64,000 nt of DNA, taken from the NCBI GenBank assembly GCA_045578425.1, contig JAZNKF010000012.1, positions 39,943-103,942 of the forward strand. The letters are read 5' to 3'. The notes beneath the pieces were generated by a model. It did not search any database, was not told the DNA's origin, and worked only from the letters and a program-made list of their open reading frames with translations. Source of the stretch: RGIG3009 sp045578425 (GTDB lineage: Bacteria > Bacillota > Clostridia > Oscillospirales > Acutalibacteraceae). The first letter of the stretch is position 1, and the number at the start of each line of letters is the position of its first letter. Positions 1-7,591 of the stretch are shown here, one piece after another. The position numbers and the translations under genes were made by a program.

Positions 1-331
1 CTCACGGGCAGAGGGCGCGTTGCTTGCGCTCACTATCGGTCTGGTACTGTGTGCCGAAGCGGTGAACACCGCGCTTGAACGCCTTGTTGACCGCATTTCA
101 CCTGAACAACACCCTTTGGCGGGTGCCGCCAAAGACATTGCCGCGGGTGCGGTGTTGCTTACCGCCATAGCAGCGGTGGCAGCGGCCGTCTTTTTGTTCG
201 GTCGGTGGGACGCTTGGGCGGCATTACTTAAAAACTGGTATCATACCCCTTTAAAACCGCTTTTACTTATCTTGTCGGCAATCCCTGCCGTATTGTTTAT
301 TGTTAAACCAAAGGAGTTGTTTAAAAAGTGA
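1..331 (+). CDS. dgkA: Diacylglycerol/undecaprenol kinase, C-terminal part
   Basis: Integral membrane kinase of the DgkA family, which in Gram-positive bacteria mostly phosphorylates undecaprenol for cell-wall lipid recycling. The reading frame is open from base 2 with no stop, so the 5' end lies outside the window. The family signature is visible: E-x2-NTALE-x2-VD, then H-x5-AKD-x-AAGAVLL. Two further hydrophobic segments follow (one ending near FLFGRW, one near the C-terminus LLLILSAIPAVLFIV), as expected for this small three-helix family. The stop overlaps the GTG start of era, so the two are translationally coupled; dgkA directly before era is the usual Firmicutes order. Family assignment is firm; the preferred substrate is inferred from phylum. 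Confidence 0.9.
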   Translation, partial: SRAEGALLALTIGLVLCAEAVNTALERLVDRISPEQHPLAGAAKDIAAGAVLLTAIAAVAAAVFLFGRWDAWAALLKNWYHTPLKPLLLILSAIPAVLFIVKPKELFKK

Positions 332-1227
332 ACACCACTTCGGCGTTTATTGCGCTTGTCGGACGCCCCAACGTGGGGAAATCGTCACTGCTCAATGCGT
401 TAGTCGGCAAAAAAGTTGCCATTGTATCGGACAAGCCGCAAACTACCCGTAACCGTATCATGGGTGTTCTCACGCGTGATACGTTGCAACTGGTTTTTGT
501 AGATACTCCGGGGCACCATCGTCCCCGCACCCGCCTTGGCGACTTTATGGTCAAAACCATTGGCGAAGCGGTCAGCGGCGTGGACGTTGGTGTGCTGGTG
601 GTGGAACCCAAACCCACCATCCACGAAAGTGAACGTGAGTTGTTGCAACGTTTTGCTTCGGAAAAATTGCCGGTTGTATTGGCTATTAACAAAATCGATA
701 CCGTGGAAAATAAGGAAGATTTGCTCGCCTGCATCGCCCTTTGGCAACAAGAATTTGATTTTGCCGCCGTATTGCCGCTTTCGGCACTCACGGGAGACGG
801 CACTACCGAGTTGTTGGACGAGCTTTCTAAGTATGCGTTCGAAAGTCCGCACTTTTTCCCCGACGATGCGGTCAGCGACCAACCGGAAAAAGTGTTAGCG
901 GCAGAATTGTTGCGCGAACAAATGTTGCTCCATTTGCGGGAAGAAATTCCCCACGGTATCGCTGTGGTTATCGAAGAACTTTCCGAACGCGAAACCCCAA
1001 AAGGCCCGATTTTAGATATCGATGCCCAAATTTTTTGCGAACGCGACACGCACAAAGGCATGATCATCGGCAAACGCGGCGCGATGCTCAAACAAATTTC
1101 TGCCGCCGCCCGTTTGGAAATGGAAAAAGCCTTTGGTACACACGTCAATTTGCAGTGCTGGATAAAAGTCAAGGAAGATTGGCGCAACCGACAAGGCTTA
1201 CTCAACGGCTTTGGCTATCGGTTGTAA
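328..1227 (+). CDS. era: GTPase Era, 16S rRNA-binding ribosome assembly factor
   Basis: Essential GTPase that binds the 3' end of 16S rRNA during 30S maturation. The 299-residue length is typical. G1 is GRPNVGKSS near residue 12, G2 lies in the TTRNRI region, G3 is DTPGHH, and G4 is NKID near residue 120. The C-terminal KH RNA-binding domain is recognisable from the GMIIGKRGAMLKQI segment and the downstream INLQCWIKVKEDWR-type ending. The start is GTG at 328, overlapping the dgkA stop, with AAGGAG at 311-316. It sits in the housekeeping cluster with recO, mutS2 and a YqzL-like peptide. Assignment is secure. Confidence 0.97.
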   Translation: MNTTSAFIALVGRPNVGKSSLLNALVGKKVAIVSDKPQTTRNRIMGVLTRDTLQLVFVDTPGHHRPRTRLGDFMVKTIGEAVSGVDVGVLVVEPKPTIHESERELLQRFASEKLPVVLAINKIDTVENKEDLLACIALWQQEFDFAAVLPLSALTGDGTTELLDELSKYAFESPHFFPDDAVSDQPEKVLAAELLREQMLLHLREEIPHGIAVVIEELSERETPKGPILDIDAQIFCERDTHKGMIIGKRGAMLKQISAAARLEMEKAFGTHVNLQCWIKVKEDWRNRQGLLNGFGYRL

Positions 1228-1307
1228 AATATTTTGTTTTAAGGCGTATGAAACCCTTCCCTTTTGCTCAAAGTAATACCAGACTTTGAAAGAAAAGGGG
1301 AGAGCAC

Positions 1308-1481
1308 ATGGAACAAGATAAACTGTGGGCAGCTTTTCAAAAAAGCGGCAAAGTAGAAGATTATTTACGCTATTGCGGTATTGATACGTTTGATGCCGGC
1401 ACCAACGCGGTGCCGGTCCAATCGGCACAGGAGGGACAACATGAAACTGACAACCGACGCACTGATCATTCGGGAAAATAA
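1308..1481 (+). CDS. yqzL: YqzL-like small protein
   Basis: Small 57-codon frame between era and recO, the position held by yqzL in many Firmicutes. It starts at ATG 1308 with a purine-rich AAAGGGGAG just upstream. The N-terminal half (MEQDKLWAAFQKSGKVEDYL) has the pattern of the YqzL family: a Trp-x2-Phe followed by Ser/Thr-Gly and an aromatic-Leu near residue 19. Family members are usually about 45-50 residues and end before recO; here the frame runs 41 bases into recO in another frame, so the last 14 residues may be incidental. Function of the family is unknown. The call rests on position plus the N-terminal pattern. Confidence 0.6.
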   Translation: MEQDKLWAAFQKSGKVEDYLRYCGIDTFDAGTNAVPVQSAQEGQHETDNRRTDHSGK

Positions 1482-2175
1482 TGCCGTCGGCGAATCAGAC
1501 CGTTTTGTCACCGCGCTTACCCGTAGTAACGGTGTTGTTCAAGCCTCGGTACGCGGCGCGCGCAACATCAAAAACCGTAACAGTGCGGCAACACAACTCC
1601 TTTGTTATTCCCGCCTTTCGCTCTACAAAGGGCGGGAAAAATACATAGTCGATGATTCCGAACCCTTGCAAGTTTTTTTTGAAGTCCGCAACCAACTCGA
1701 CAAACTCGCCTTGGCGCAATATTTTTGCGAACTGGCGGGTGTTTTAGCCCCCCGCGAGGAAGAGGCCGAACCCGAACTGCGCCTACTGCTCAATGCTTTG
1801 CACTATTTGGCCGAGGGTACGCGCCCGTTGTGGCTTATCAAAGCGGTGGTGGAACTGCGCCTTTTGTGCCGCGCGGGGTACATGCCGTTTTTGGAAAAAT
1901 GCGCGGGTTGCGATAATGCCGAAGGCGATCGCTTTTCCCCCGTTAAAGGGGTGCTTTTGTGCAGCAATTGCGGTGACGAAACACAAACGCTGCCGCTTAC
2001 CCCCAACACCCTTGCCGCGTTGCGGCACATCGTGTACGCACCGTTCGAAAAATGCTTTGCTTTTTCCTTGCCGGATACCGAAGGGGAAGATTTGGGTAGG
2101 GTAGCCGAAAAATTTTTGTTAGCACAACTCAACCGTGGATTTAACACACTGGATTTTTATCACAGTTTGATATAA
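1441..2175 (+). CDS. recO: DNA repair protein RecO
   Basis: RecF-pathway recombination mediator that anneals single strands and, with RecR, loads RecA on SSB-coated DNA. The start is ATG 1441, preceded by GGAGGG; the frame is open for 60 bases further upstream, but that part lacks a ribosome site and family similarity. The 244-residue product is standard length. The N-terminal OB-fold begins TTDALIIRENNAVGESDRFVTALT. A Cys4 zinc module is present in the C-terminal half (C-x2-C ... C-x2-C around CAGCD and LLCSNC). It lies downstream of era and immediately before mutS2, as in related genomes. Confidence 0.95.
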   Translation: MKLTTDALIIRENNAVGESDRFVTALTRSNGVVQASVRGARNIKNRNSAATQLLCYSRLSLYKGREKYIVDDSEPLQVFFEVRNQLDKLALAQYFCELAGVLAPREEEAEPELRLLLNALHYLAEGTRPLWLIKAVVELRLLCRAGYMPFLEKCAGCDNAEGDRFSPVKGVLLCSNCGDETQTLPLTPNTLAALRHIVYAPFEKCFAFSLPDTEGEDLGRVAEKFLLAQLNRGFNTLDFYHSLI

Positions 2176-2185
2176 GGAATTAACT

Positions 2186-4561
2186 ATGAACAAGCATTAC
2201 AAAGCGTTAGAATTGGATAAAGTGTTAGAACTGCTCGCTTCGCATACCACGTGTGACGATGCGGCACATTTGGCACGCGAACTCAAACCCTCTTTGTACG
2301 TCGAACAAGTGCGCGGTTTGCTTTCGCAAACAGATGCCGCGTTTTGCCTCATGGCAAAATTCGGCGCGCCCAACTTTGGCGCGCTCAAAAATGTTTCGGG
2401 TGCATTGCGCCGCGCCGCGGCGGGGGCTTCGCTCAGCCCTGCGGAATTGTTGCGTATTGCAGGAACACTGCGCAGTATTCGCACCGTGTCCGACTGGCGC
2501 CGCCACTGTGAGGGCATGACAACGTGCCTCGATGAACAATTTGAGATACTCTCTCCCAATCACTATTTGGAAGAAAAAATAGCAACCATCTTACTTTCGG
2601 AAGAAGAAATCAGCGATAACGCTTCGCCCGAACTGGCGCAAATCCGCCGCAAAATGAAAGCGGCATCCGCGCGCGTGCGGGAACAACTCGACAAACTTAT
2701 TCATTCCGCTGCCGCGCAAAAAGTGCTGCAAGAACCCATTGTCACGTTGCGTAACGGTCGGTTTGTGGTTCCTGTTCGCGCGGAACACCGTGGGGAAATT
2801 CACGGTTTGGTACACGACACCTCCTCTTCGGGTGCCACCGTGTTTGTGGAACCTATGGGCGTGGTGGAAGCCAACAACGAACTAAAAGTGTTACAGTCGC
2901 GCGAAGCGGCGGAAATCGAACGCATTTTGCAGGAACTTTCTGCCGAAGTCGGTACCTTTGCCGACACCATCATTGCCGACTATACCGTGCTTGTCGAACT
3001 CAATCTCATTTTTGCCAAAGCGCGGCTTGCCTACGCCATGAAAGCCACGTTACCCACCGTCACCGACAACGGGTATACCTGTTTGCGCCATGCGCGCCAT
3101 CCGCTGATTGACCCGCAAAAGGTGGTGCCGATTGACGTGGAACTCGGCGGTGCGTTTGACACGTTGGTGGTAACAGGCCCCAACACAGGCGGCAAAACCG
3201 TCACGCTCAAAACCATTGGTTTGTTGACACTCATGGCAATGTGTGGTTTGCTCATTCCCACCGCTTCCGAAAGTACCGTTTCGGTATTTCGCACGGTGCT
3301 TGTAGATATCGGTGACGAACAATCGATTGAACAATCGTTGTCGACTTTTTCGGCGCACATGACCAATTTGATTCGCATTGTCGAACAAGCCGATACCCAC
3401 AGTTTAATTTTGCTTGATGAACTCGGTGCAGGCACCGACCCTGTGGAAGGCGCGGCGCTCGCCACCGCCTTGCTCGAACATCTGCGCGAAAAAGGCGCCC
3501 GCATTGCCGCCACCACACACTATGCCGAACTCAAAGCCTATGCTTTGCGCACCGAAGGGGTGGAAAACGGCAGCTGTGAATTTGACGTCGAATCTTTGCG
3601 CCCCACTTACCGTTTATTGGTAGGGGTACCGGGTCGCTCCAACGCGTTTGCCATTTCGGAACGGTTGGGCATGTCTGCTTCGGTGGTCAGCCGCGCACGC
3701 GATTTGGTGTCGGGTGATGATAGGCGGTTAGAAGACGTCGTTGTCAGTTTGGAAGAAAAACGCAAAGCGTTGGAAACGGAACTTATCGCAGCCCAAAACG
3801 CCAAACAGGCGGCACAAACCGCGCAACGTGAGATACAAACGCAACTTGATAATTTGCGCAAAAAACAAGAAACCGAATGGGAATCCGCCAAAAGCAAAGC
3901 GCGACAGCTTGTGGAACGCGCACGGCTGGATGCCGAACAACTGATGGCAGAACTCGACGAGTTGCGCAAACAAAAAAACAACGCCGACTTTGCCGCAAAG
4001 GCGGCAGCCGCCCGTTCGGGACTTCGTCGCCGCCTAAACAATATGGAAGACCAAATCGACCCCGTGGTGAGTGGTGGGGAGCAAGAGTACGAACTCCCTC
4101 GGCCGCTCAAAGTAGGGGACAGCGTGTTATTGCCCGACATTCCCGTCCCCGCTACGGTACTTTCGGTTGCCGATTCGTCGGGAATGGTAGAGGTACAAGC
4201 GGGTGCTGTTCGCACCCGTGTACCGCAAAAAAGTTTGCGCTTGGCACCCAAAACTCCAAAACCGCGCAAACCCAAACCTGCCCACAACACAGAGATTTCC
4301 CGTGCCACGCGCGACGCGCGCACTGAACTGGATATTCGCGGTCTTACGGGTGAAGAAGCTTGTTTGGAACTCGACCGCTTTTTGGATAACGCGCGATTGG
4401 CAGGACTTTCGCGCCTCACGGTCATTCACGGCAAAGGCACGGGCGCACTGCGCGCGGCGGTGCATCAATACTTAAAACAATGTTCCTCGGTACAGTCTTT
4501 CCGTCTTGGTCTTTACGGCGAAGGTGAAACGGGTGTCACCGTGGTGGAAATGAAAGGATAA
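2186..4561 (+). CDS. mutS2: MutS2 / Smr-domain ATPase
   Basis: MutS2-family ATPase of 791 residues. Members act at branched DNA to suppress recombination, and in Bacillus at collided ribosomes through the Smr domain. Visible parts are the MutS-core helical region, then the Walker A loop TGPNTGGKT near residue 332, Walker B LILLDELGAGTDP near residue 407, a long charged coiled-coil segment from about 510 to 620, and a C-terminal Smr domain with LDIRG and VIHGKGTGALR motifs. The start ATG has AAGGA 10 bases upstream, and the gap to recO is short, consistent with one operon. Nothing appears missing. Confidence 0.96.
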   Translation: MNKHYKALELDKVLELLASHTTCDDAAHLARELKPSLYVEQVRGLLSQTDAAFCLMAKFGAPNFGALKNVSGALRRAAAGASLSPAELLRIAGTLRSIRTVSDWRRHCEGMTTCLDEQFEILSPNHYLEEKIATILLSEEEISDNASPELAQIRRKMKAASARVREQLDKLIHSAAAQKVLQEPIVTLRNGRFVVPVRAEHRGEIHGLVHDTSSSGATVFVEPMGVVEANNELKVLQSREAAEIERILQELSAEVGTFADTIIADYTVLVELNLIFAKARLAYAMKATLPTVTDNGYTCLRHARHPLIDPQKVVPIDVELGGAFDTLVVTGPNTGGKTVTLKTIGLLTLMAMCGLLIPTASESTVSVFRTVLVDIGDEQSIEQSLSTFSAHMTNLIRIVEQADTHSLILLDELGAGTDPVEGAALATALLEHLREKGARIAATTHYAELKAYALRTEGVENGSCEFDVESLRPTYRLLVGVPGRSNAFAISERLGMSASVVSRARDLVSGDDRRLEDVVVSLEEKRKALETELIAAQNAKQAAQTAQREIQTQLDNLRKKQETEWESAKSKARQLVERARLDAEQLMAELDELRKQKNNADFAAKAAAARSGLRRRLNNMEDQIDPVVSGGEQEYELPRPLKVGDSVLLPDIPVPATVLSVADSSGMVEVQAGAVRTRVPQKSLRLAPKTPKPRKPKPAHNTEISRATRDARTELDIRGLTGEEACLELDRFLDNARLAGLSRLTVIHGKGTGALRAAVHQYLKQCSSVQSFRLGLYGEGETGVTVVEMKG

Positions 4562-4568
4562 ACGCTTT

Positions 4569-5270
4569 ATGTTACGCATGGTATTTTGTGATGTCGACGG
4601 CACGTTGTTACCCAAAGGGGAAACCACCGTTTCTCCCGCTGCAATGGAAACGTTGCGCCGCTTGACCGATAAAGGCATCATGGTGGTGCTGGCAAGCGGC
4701 CGCCCGTATGCACAACTTAAAACACTCTTTTTGCCGCTTGTCAACCGCTTGGTGTTTTTGTGCTTGGACGGTGCGGTGGTGTTTTACAAAGATTGCGTGC
4801 TGTATAAAAAGCCGCTGTGCCGCAAACGTTCGCTGGCATTTTTGGAAAACGGCACTCCTGCTGTCGTGCACGGCCGCGAAAAACAATACGGTGTCAACGG
4901 CACGCAAAAAGCGGGAAAACCTTTGTTTTCCCCGCGTGAGATTGGCGAATATTTTTACAAAATCGAAGTGTTGACCGACGCAAAACTTGCCCCGCAACCG
5001 TGGTACCGTATCGCCCATACTGAACCGGGACTCACCGAAATTGTCGCCCCTCTGGCAGATAAAGGCAGTGCCGCCGAGGCCATTATGCAAAAATTCGGTG
5101 TCACCCCCGAACAAGCCATTGCTTTTGGTGATGGCGAGAACGATACGGCACTGTTAGCCGCCGTGGGACACCCTTACCGCATGGAAGGTTCTGATTCCTC
5201 GGTTTGCCCGCATGCCGTAGTCACCGACGACGTTATCACTGTCCTCAAAGAACAATTTCACCTCAACTGA
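4569..5270 (+). CDS. HAD superfamily (Cof-type) phosphatase
   Basis: Cof-type haloacid dehalogenase phosphatase of 233 residues, slightly shorter than the usual 260-280. Motif I is DVDGTLL at residues 8-14 with both aspartates; motif II is LASGRPY; motif IV is FGDGENDTALL near residue 193. The cap region between motifs II and III is compact. Substrates of this family are sugar phosphates, flavin or pyridoxal phosphates and cannot be told from sequence. It follows mutS2 by 7 bases and ends just before a hairpin terminator, so it is the last gene of the era-recO-mutS2 transcription unit. Confidence 0.85.
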   Translation: MLRMVFCDVDGTLLPKGETTVSPAAMETLRRLTDKGIMVVLASGRPYAQLKTLFLPLVNRLVFLCLDGAVVFYKDCVLYKKPLCRKRSLAFLENGTPAVVHGREKQYGVNGTQKAGKPLFSPREIGEYFYKIEVLTDAKLAPQPWYRIAHTEPGLTEIVAPLADKGSAAEAIMQKFGVTPEQAIAFGDGENDTALLAAVGHPYRMEGSDSSVCPHAVVTDDVITVLKEQFHLN

Positions 5271-5272
5271 AA

Positions 5273-5308
5273 AGAGAAGCCAAGTGAGAATTCTCACTTG
5301 GCTTCTCT
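5273..5308. terminator. Bidirectional intrinsic terminator
   Basis: Perfect 18-bp inverted repeat (AGAGAAGCCAAGTGAGAA and its complement) followed by TTTTT on the plus strand. It sits between the convergent HAD phosphatase and galactokinase genes. The minus-strand T-run is short, so it acts mainly on the plus strand. Confidence 0.85.
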
Positions 5309-5313
5309 TTTTA

Positions 5314-6600
5314 TTATTCTGCGGTCAAACATACGCTGCCGCACGGACGAATGGATAACACGTGGCAACTGCCTTGGCCAAATACCGCTTCCATGGTTTT
5401 GGTGAACTCCTGCACCAATTCCTCCGGTACAAAATTTTGTATGGTGCCGCCAAACCCGCCGCCGTGCACGCGGAAGGCACCTTTACCGCCCAGCACCTTT
5501 TGCGCTAATGCCAAGGCTAATGCCATTTCTTGCTTTTGGGTGGCGCCCGCAGGGTAAATGTTTTGCAAATATTCAAACGAAGAATGTCCCGATTCTATCA
5601 CCAGTTGTTTGAATGCTTCAAAATCACCGCTTTGTAAGGCATCTACTTGTTTTTCTACGCGCTCGTTATCGGAAAAGAAGTGTAGAGCGCGTAACACGGC
5701 ACGGTCGCCGTATTTCTCGCGCAATGCGGGAATGTTGGGTAACAACGTTTCGTAATCGGTTTGCCGCAAATGCGAAACGCCCAAACCACTGGAAATTTCT
5801 TTCATTTCCGTAGTAATGGCGGCATATTCGTGCGTGAGATTCGCGTGGTTTCCGCCTACGTCCACAATACATAAGCGGTGTTTTACCGCCTCAAAATCAA
5901 AATCCACTTTGTGAATCACAGGGGCGGCGGTATCCGCAAAATCAATGGTGATAATTCCTCCGACGGAAGAAGCCATTTGGTCCATCAATCCGCTGGGCTT
6001 TCCGAAATGCTCGTTTTCGGCATATTGCGCGATTTTGGCAATGCTCACAGCATCTACCGTTCCACTGTTGTAAAGGTGATTGAGAATAGTGCCCACTAAC
6101 ACTTCAAACGCCGCCGAAGAAGAAAGCCCCGAGCCTTTGAGAACGTTGGATGTTGTATAGGCTTTGAACCCGCCGATACGATAACCGTTTTTGATAAACC
6201 CGTCAGCCATGCCGCGAATAAGAGAAGAGGAACGGTTGCGTTCCGTTGGCTGTACTGCCAGCTTGGCAAGATTTATTACATCCTGCGGATATCCTTCGGA
6301 TTTAACGGTGATGGCTGCATCATTCGTTGATGCTGCCACCGCTACAATATCCAAATTGACACTGGCGGCCAGCACCCTGCCGTGATTGTGGTCGGTGTGA
6401 TTACCGCCGATTTCGGTGCGTCCCGGTGCCGAAAACAAAAAAACGTTGTCGCAGTGTCCGTACAAATCGGCAAAAGAATTCACCGCTTTTTCATAGCGTG
6501 TGCGCTGTGCTTGTACCGCCGCATCACCGTATAATTTGGCAAAGAGGGTATCGTATTTCCCGTTTTGTAATGCTGTTAACAGTGCACGTGAACTGCTCAT
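5314..6600 (-). CDS. galK: Galactokinase
   Basis: GHMP-family kinase that phosphorylates galactose in the Leloir pathway. The galactokinase signature is present as GRTEIGGNHTDHNHG near residue 60, where most enzymes have GEHTDYN; the GHMP ATP-binding loop is LKGSGLSSSAAFEV near residue 160, and a C-terminal HGGGFGGT motif is clear. Three consecutive ATG codons occur at 6606, 6603 and 6600; the GGAGG at 6609-6613 gives normal spacing only to ATG 6600, so that start is used (428 residues). It stands alone, with no galT or galE nearby, and is divergent from an AraC-type regulator that may control it (inference). Confidence 0.92.
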   Translation of the reverse strand: MSSSRALLTALQNGKYDTLFAKLYGDAAVQAQRTRYEKAVNSFADLYGHCDNVFLFSAPGRTEIGGNHTDHNHGRVLAASVNLDIVAVAASTNDAAITVKSEGYPQDVINLAKLAVQPTERNRSSSLIRGMADGFIKNGYRIGGFKAYTTSNVLKGSGLSSSAAFEVLVGTILNHLYNSGTVDAVSIAKIAQYAENEHFGKPSGLMDQMASSVGGIITIDFADTAAPVIHKVDFDFEAVKHRLCIVDVGGNHANLTHEYAAITTEMKEISSGLGVSHLRQTDYETLLPNIPALREKYGDRAVLRALHFFSDNERVEKQVDALQSGDFEAFKQLVIESGHSSFEYLQNIYPAGATQKQEMALALALAQKVLGGKGAFRVHGGGFGGTIQNFVPEELVQEFTKTMEAVFGQGSCHVLSIRPCGSVCLTAE

Positions 6601-6630
6601 CATCATTCCTCCGTTTCTCTCTTGTAAATA

Positions 6631-6636
6631 ATTATA
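6631..6636 (-). promoter_or_regulatory. Putative -10 box of galK
   Basis: A TATAAT hexamer on the minus strand lies 30 bases before the galK start. No convincing -35 hexamer is visible 17 bases upstream (a T-rich stretch instead), so activation by the divergent AraC-type protein is possible. Confidence 0.35.
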
Positions 6637-6731
6637 GCAAATCCGTTAAAAAAAAGAAAGCCCAACTTTTTGTGCAGGCATGGACAAATGTTGCAAAGTG
6701 TGTTACGATATTTTTAAAGGAGGCGAAAGCC

Positions 6732-7553
6732 TTGGAACAAAACAAACACTCCTTTAAGGATACGCTAAAAGAAAATTTAGCATTGTCGGTATACAACACC
6801 GGTTATCAGCGGTGTGACAGCGGCTATCAATGGGGGCCGGCTTTGCGCGACCACTATCTGTTGCATTATGTTCGTTCGGGGAAAGGACGGTATGTGTTTG
6901 GGAAAACTACCTACCAACTATCTGCCGGCGATATGTTCTTGGTATTTCCCTCCACTTTGGTGTCATATACCGCCGATACACAAGACCCTTGGGAATATTA
7001 TTGGGTAGGTTTTAACGGTACCGAAGCGCGCCGCTTGCTCAAAGAAACGGGTTTTTCCAAAGAATGTCCCGTCATCCACTTTGATGCCGACGATAAACTC
7101 ACAAAATATCTTGTGGATATTTACCGCTGTCGCGGTAATACGCCAACATCGGAAGCACAGATGGTGGGATATTTGTATTTGTTCTTTGGGGAACTGATTC
7201 GCAAAACAGGACAGGGCAACACCTCTTTTGGTATGCAGGAATACGTCGGTCAGGCGTTGCGCTATATTCAGCATAATTATGCGGCACCCATCCAAATCGG
7301 TCACATAGCGGATTACGTTGGTGTCAGCCGCAGTCAGTTGTATCGTGCTTTTATGGATAATTTGGGGCTGTCACCGCACATGTTTTTAAAGCGGTATCGT
7401 ATCAACGAAGCCTGCGCTTTGTTACAGCGCCCGTCTTTGACGGTAAGCGAAGTGGCAAATTCCGTAGGTTTCGGCGATGCATTGTATTTTTCTCGCGTGT
7501 TTCGCGAAATCAAGGGGATACCTCCCTCGGAATATCAACGACGTTGCAAATGA
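6732..7553 (+). CDS. AraC-family transcriptional regulator
   Basis: One-component regulator of 273 residues. The N-terminal half is a cupin-type ligand domain (WGPALRDHYLLHYV, YQLSAGDMFLVFP). The C-terminal 100 residues carry two helix-turn-helix motifs ending in the AraC signature (NSVGFGDALYFSRVFREIKGIPPSEYQRR). The start is TTG 6732, eight bases after a strong AAAGGAGG at 6716-6723; the frame is open further upstream into galK but lacks a ribosome site. Sugar-sensing AraC proteins of this layout usually activate adjacent catabolic genes. Control of galK is therefore plausible but not shown. Confidence 0.9.
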   Translation: MEQNKHSFKDTLKENLALSVYNTGYQRCDSGYQWGPALRDHYLLHYVRSGKGRYVFGKTTYQLSAGDMFLVFPSTLVSYTADTQDPWEYYWVGFNGTEARRLLKETGFSKECPVIHFDADDKLTKYLVDIYRCRGNTPTSEAQMVGYLYLFFGELIRKTGQGNTSFGMQEYVGQALRYIQHNYAAPIQIGHIADYVGVSRSQLYRAFMDNLGLSPHMFLKRYRINEACALLQRPSLTVSEVANSVGFGDALYFSRVFREIKGIPPSEYQRRCK

Positions 7554-7587
7554 AACCGAGCCGATATCGTCTGATATCGGCTCGGTT
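7554..7587. terminator. Terminator between araC-type gene and ABC exporter
   Basis: A 15-bp perfect stem (AACCGAGCCGATATC and complement) with a 4-base loop begins directly after the stop codon of the regulator and precedes the convergent ABC transporter stop. T-runs on either side are weak, but the symmetry supports use by both genes. Confidence 0.7.
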
Positions 7588-7591
7588 TATA

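Noticed and set aside
321..1205. 294-codon open frame opposite era
   Set aside because: Antisense shadow of a conserved gene with no ribosome site or recognisable product.
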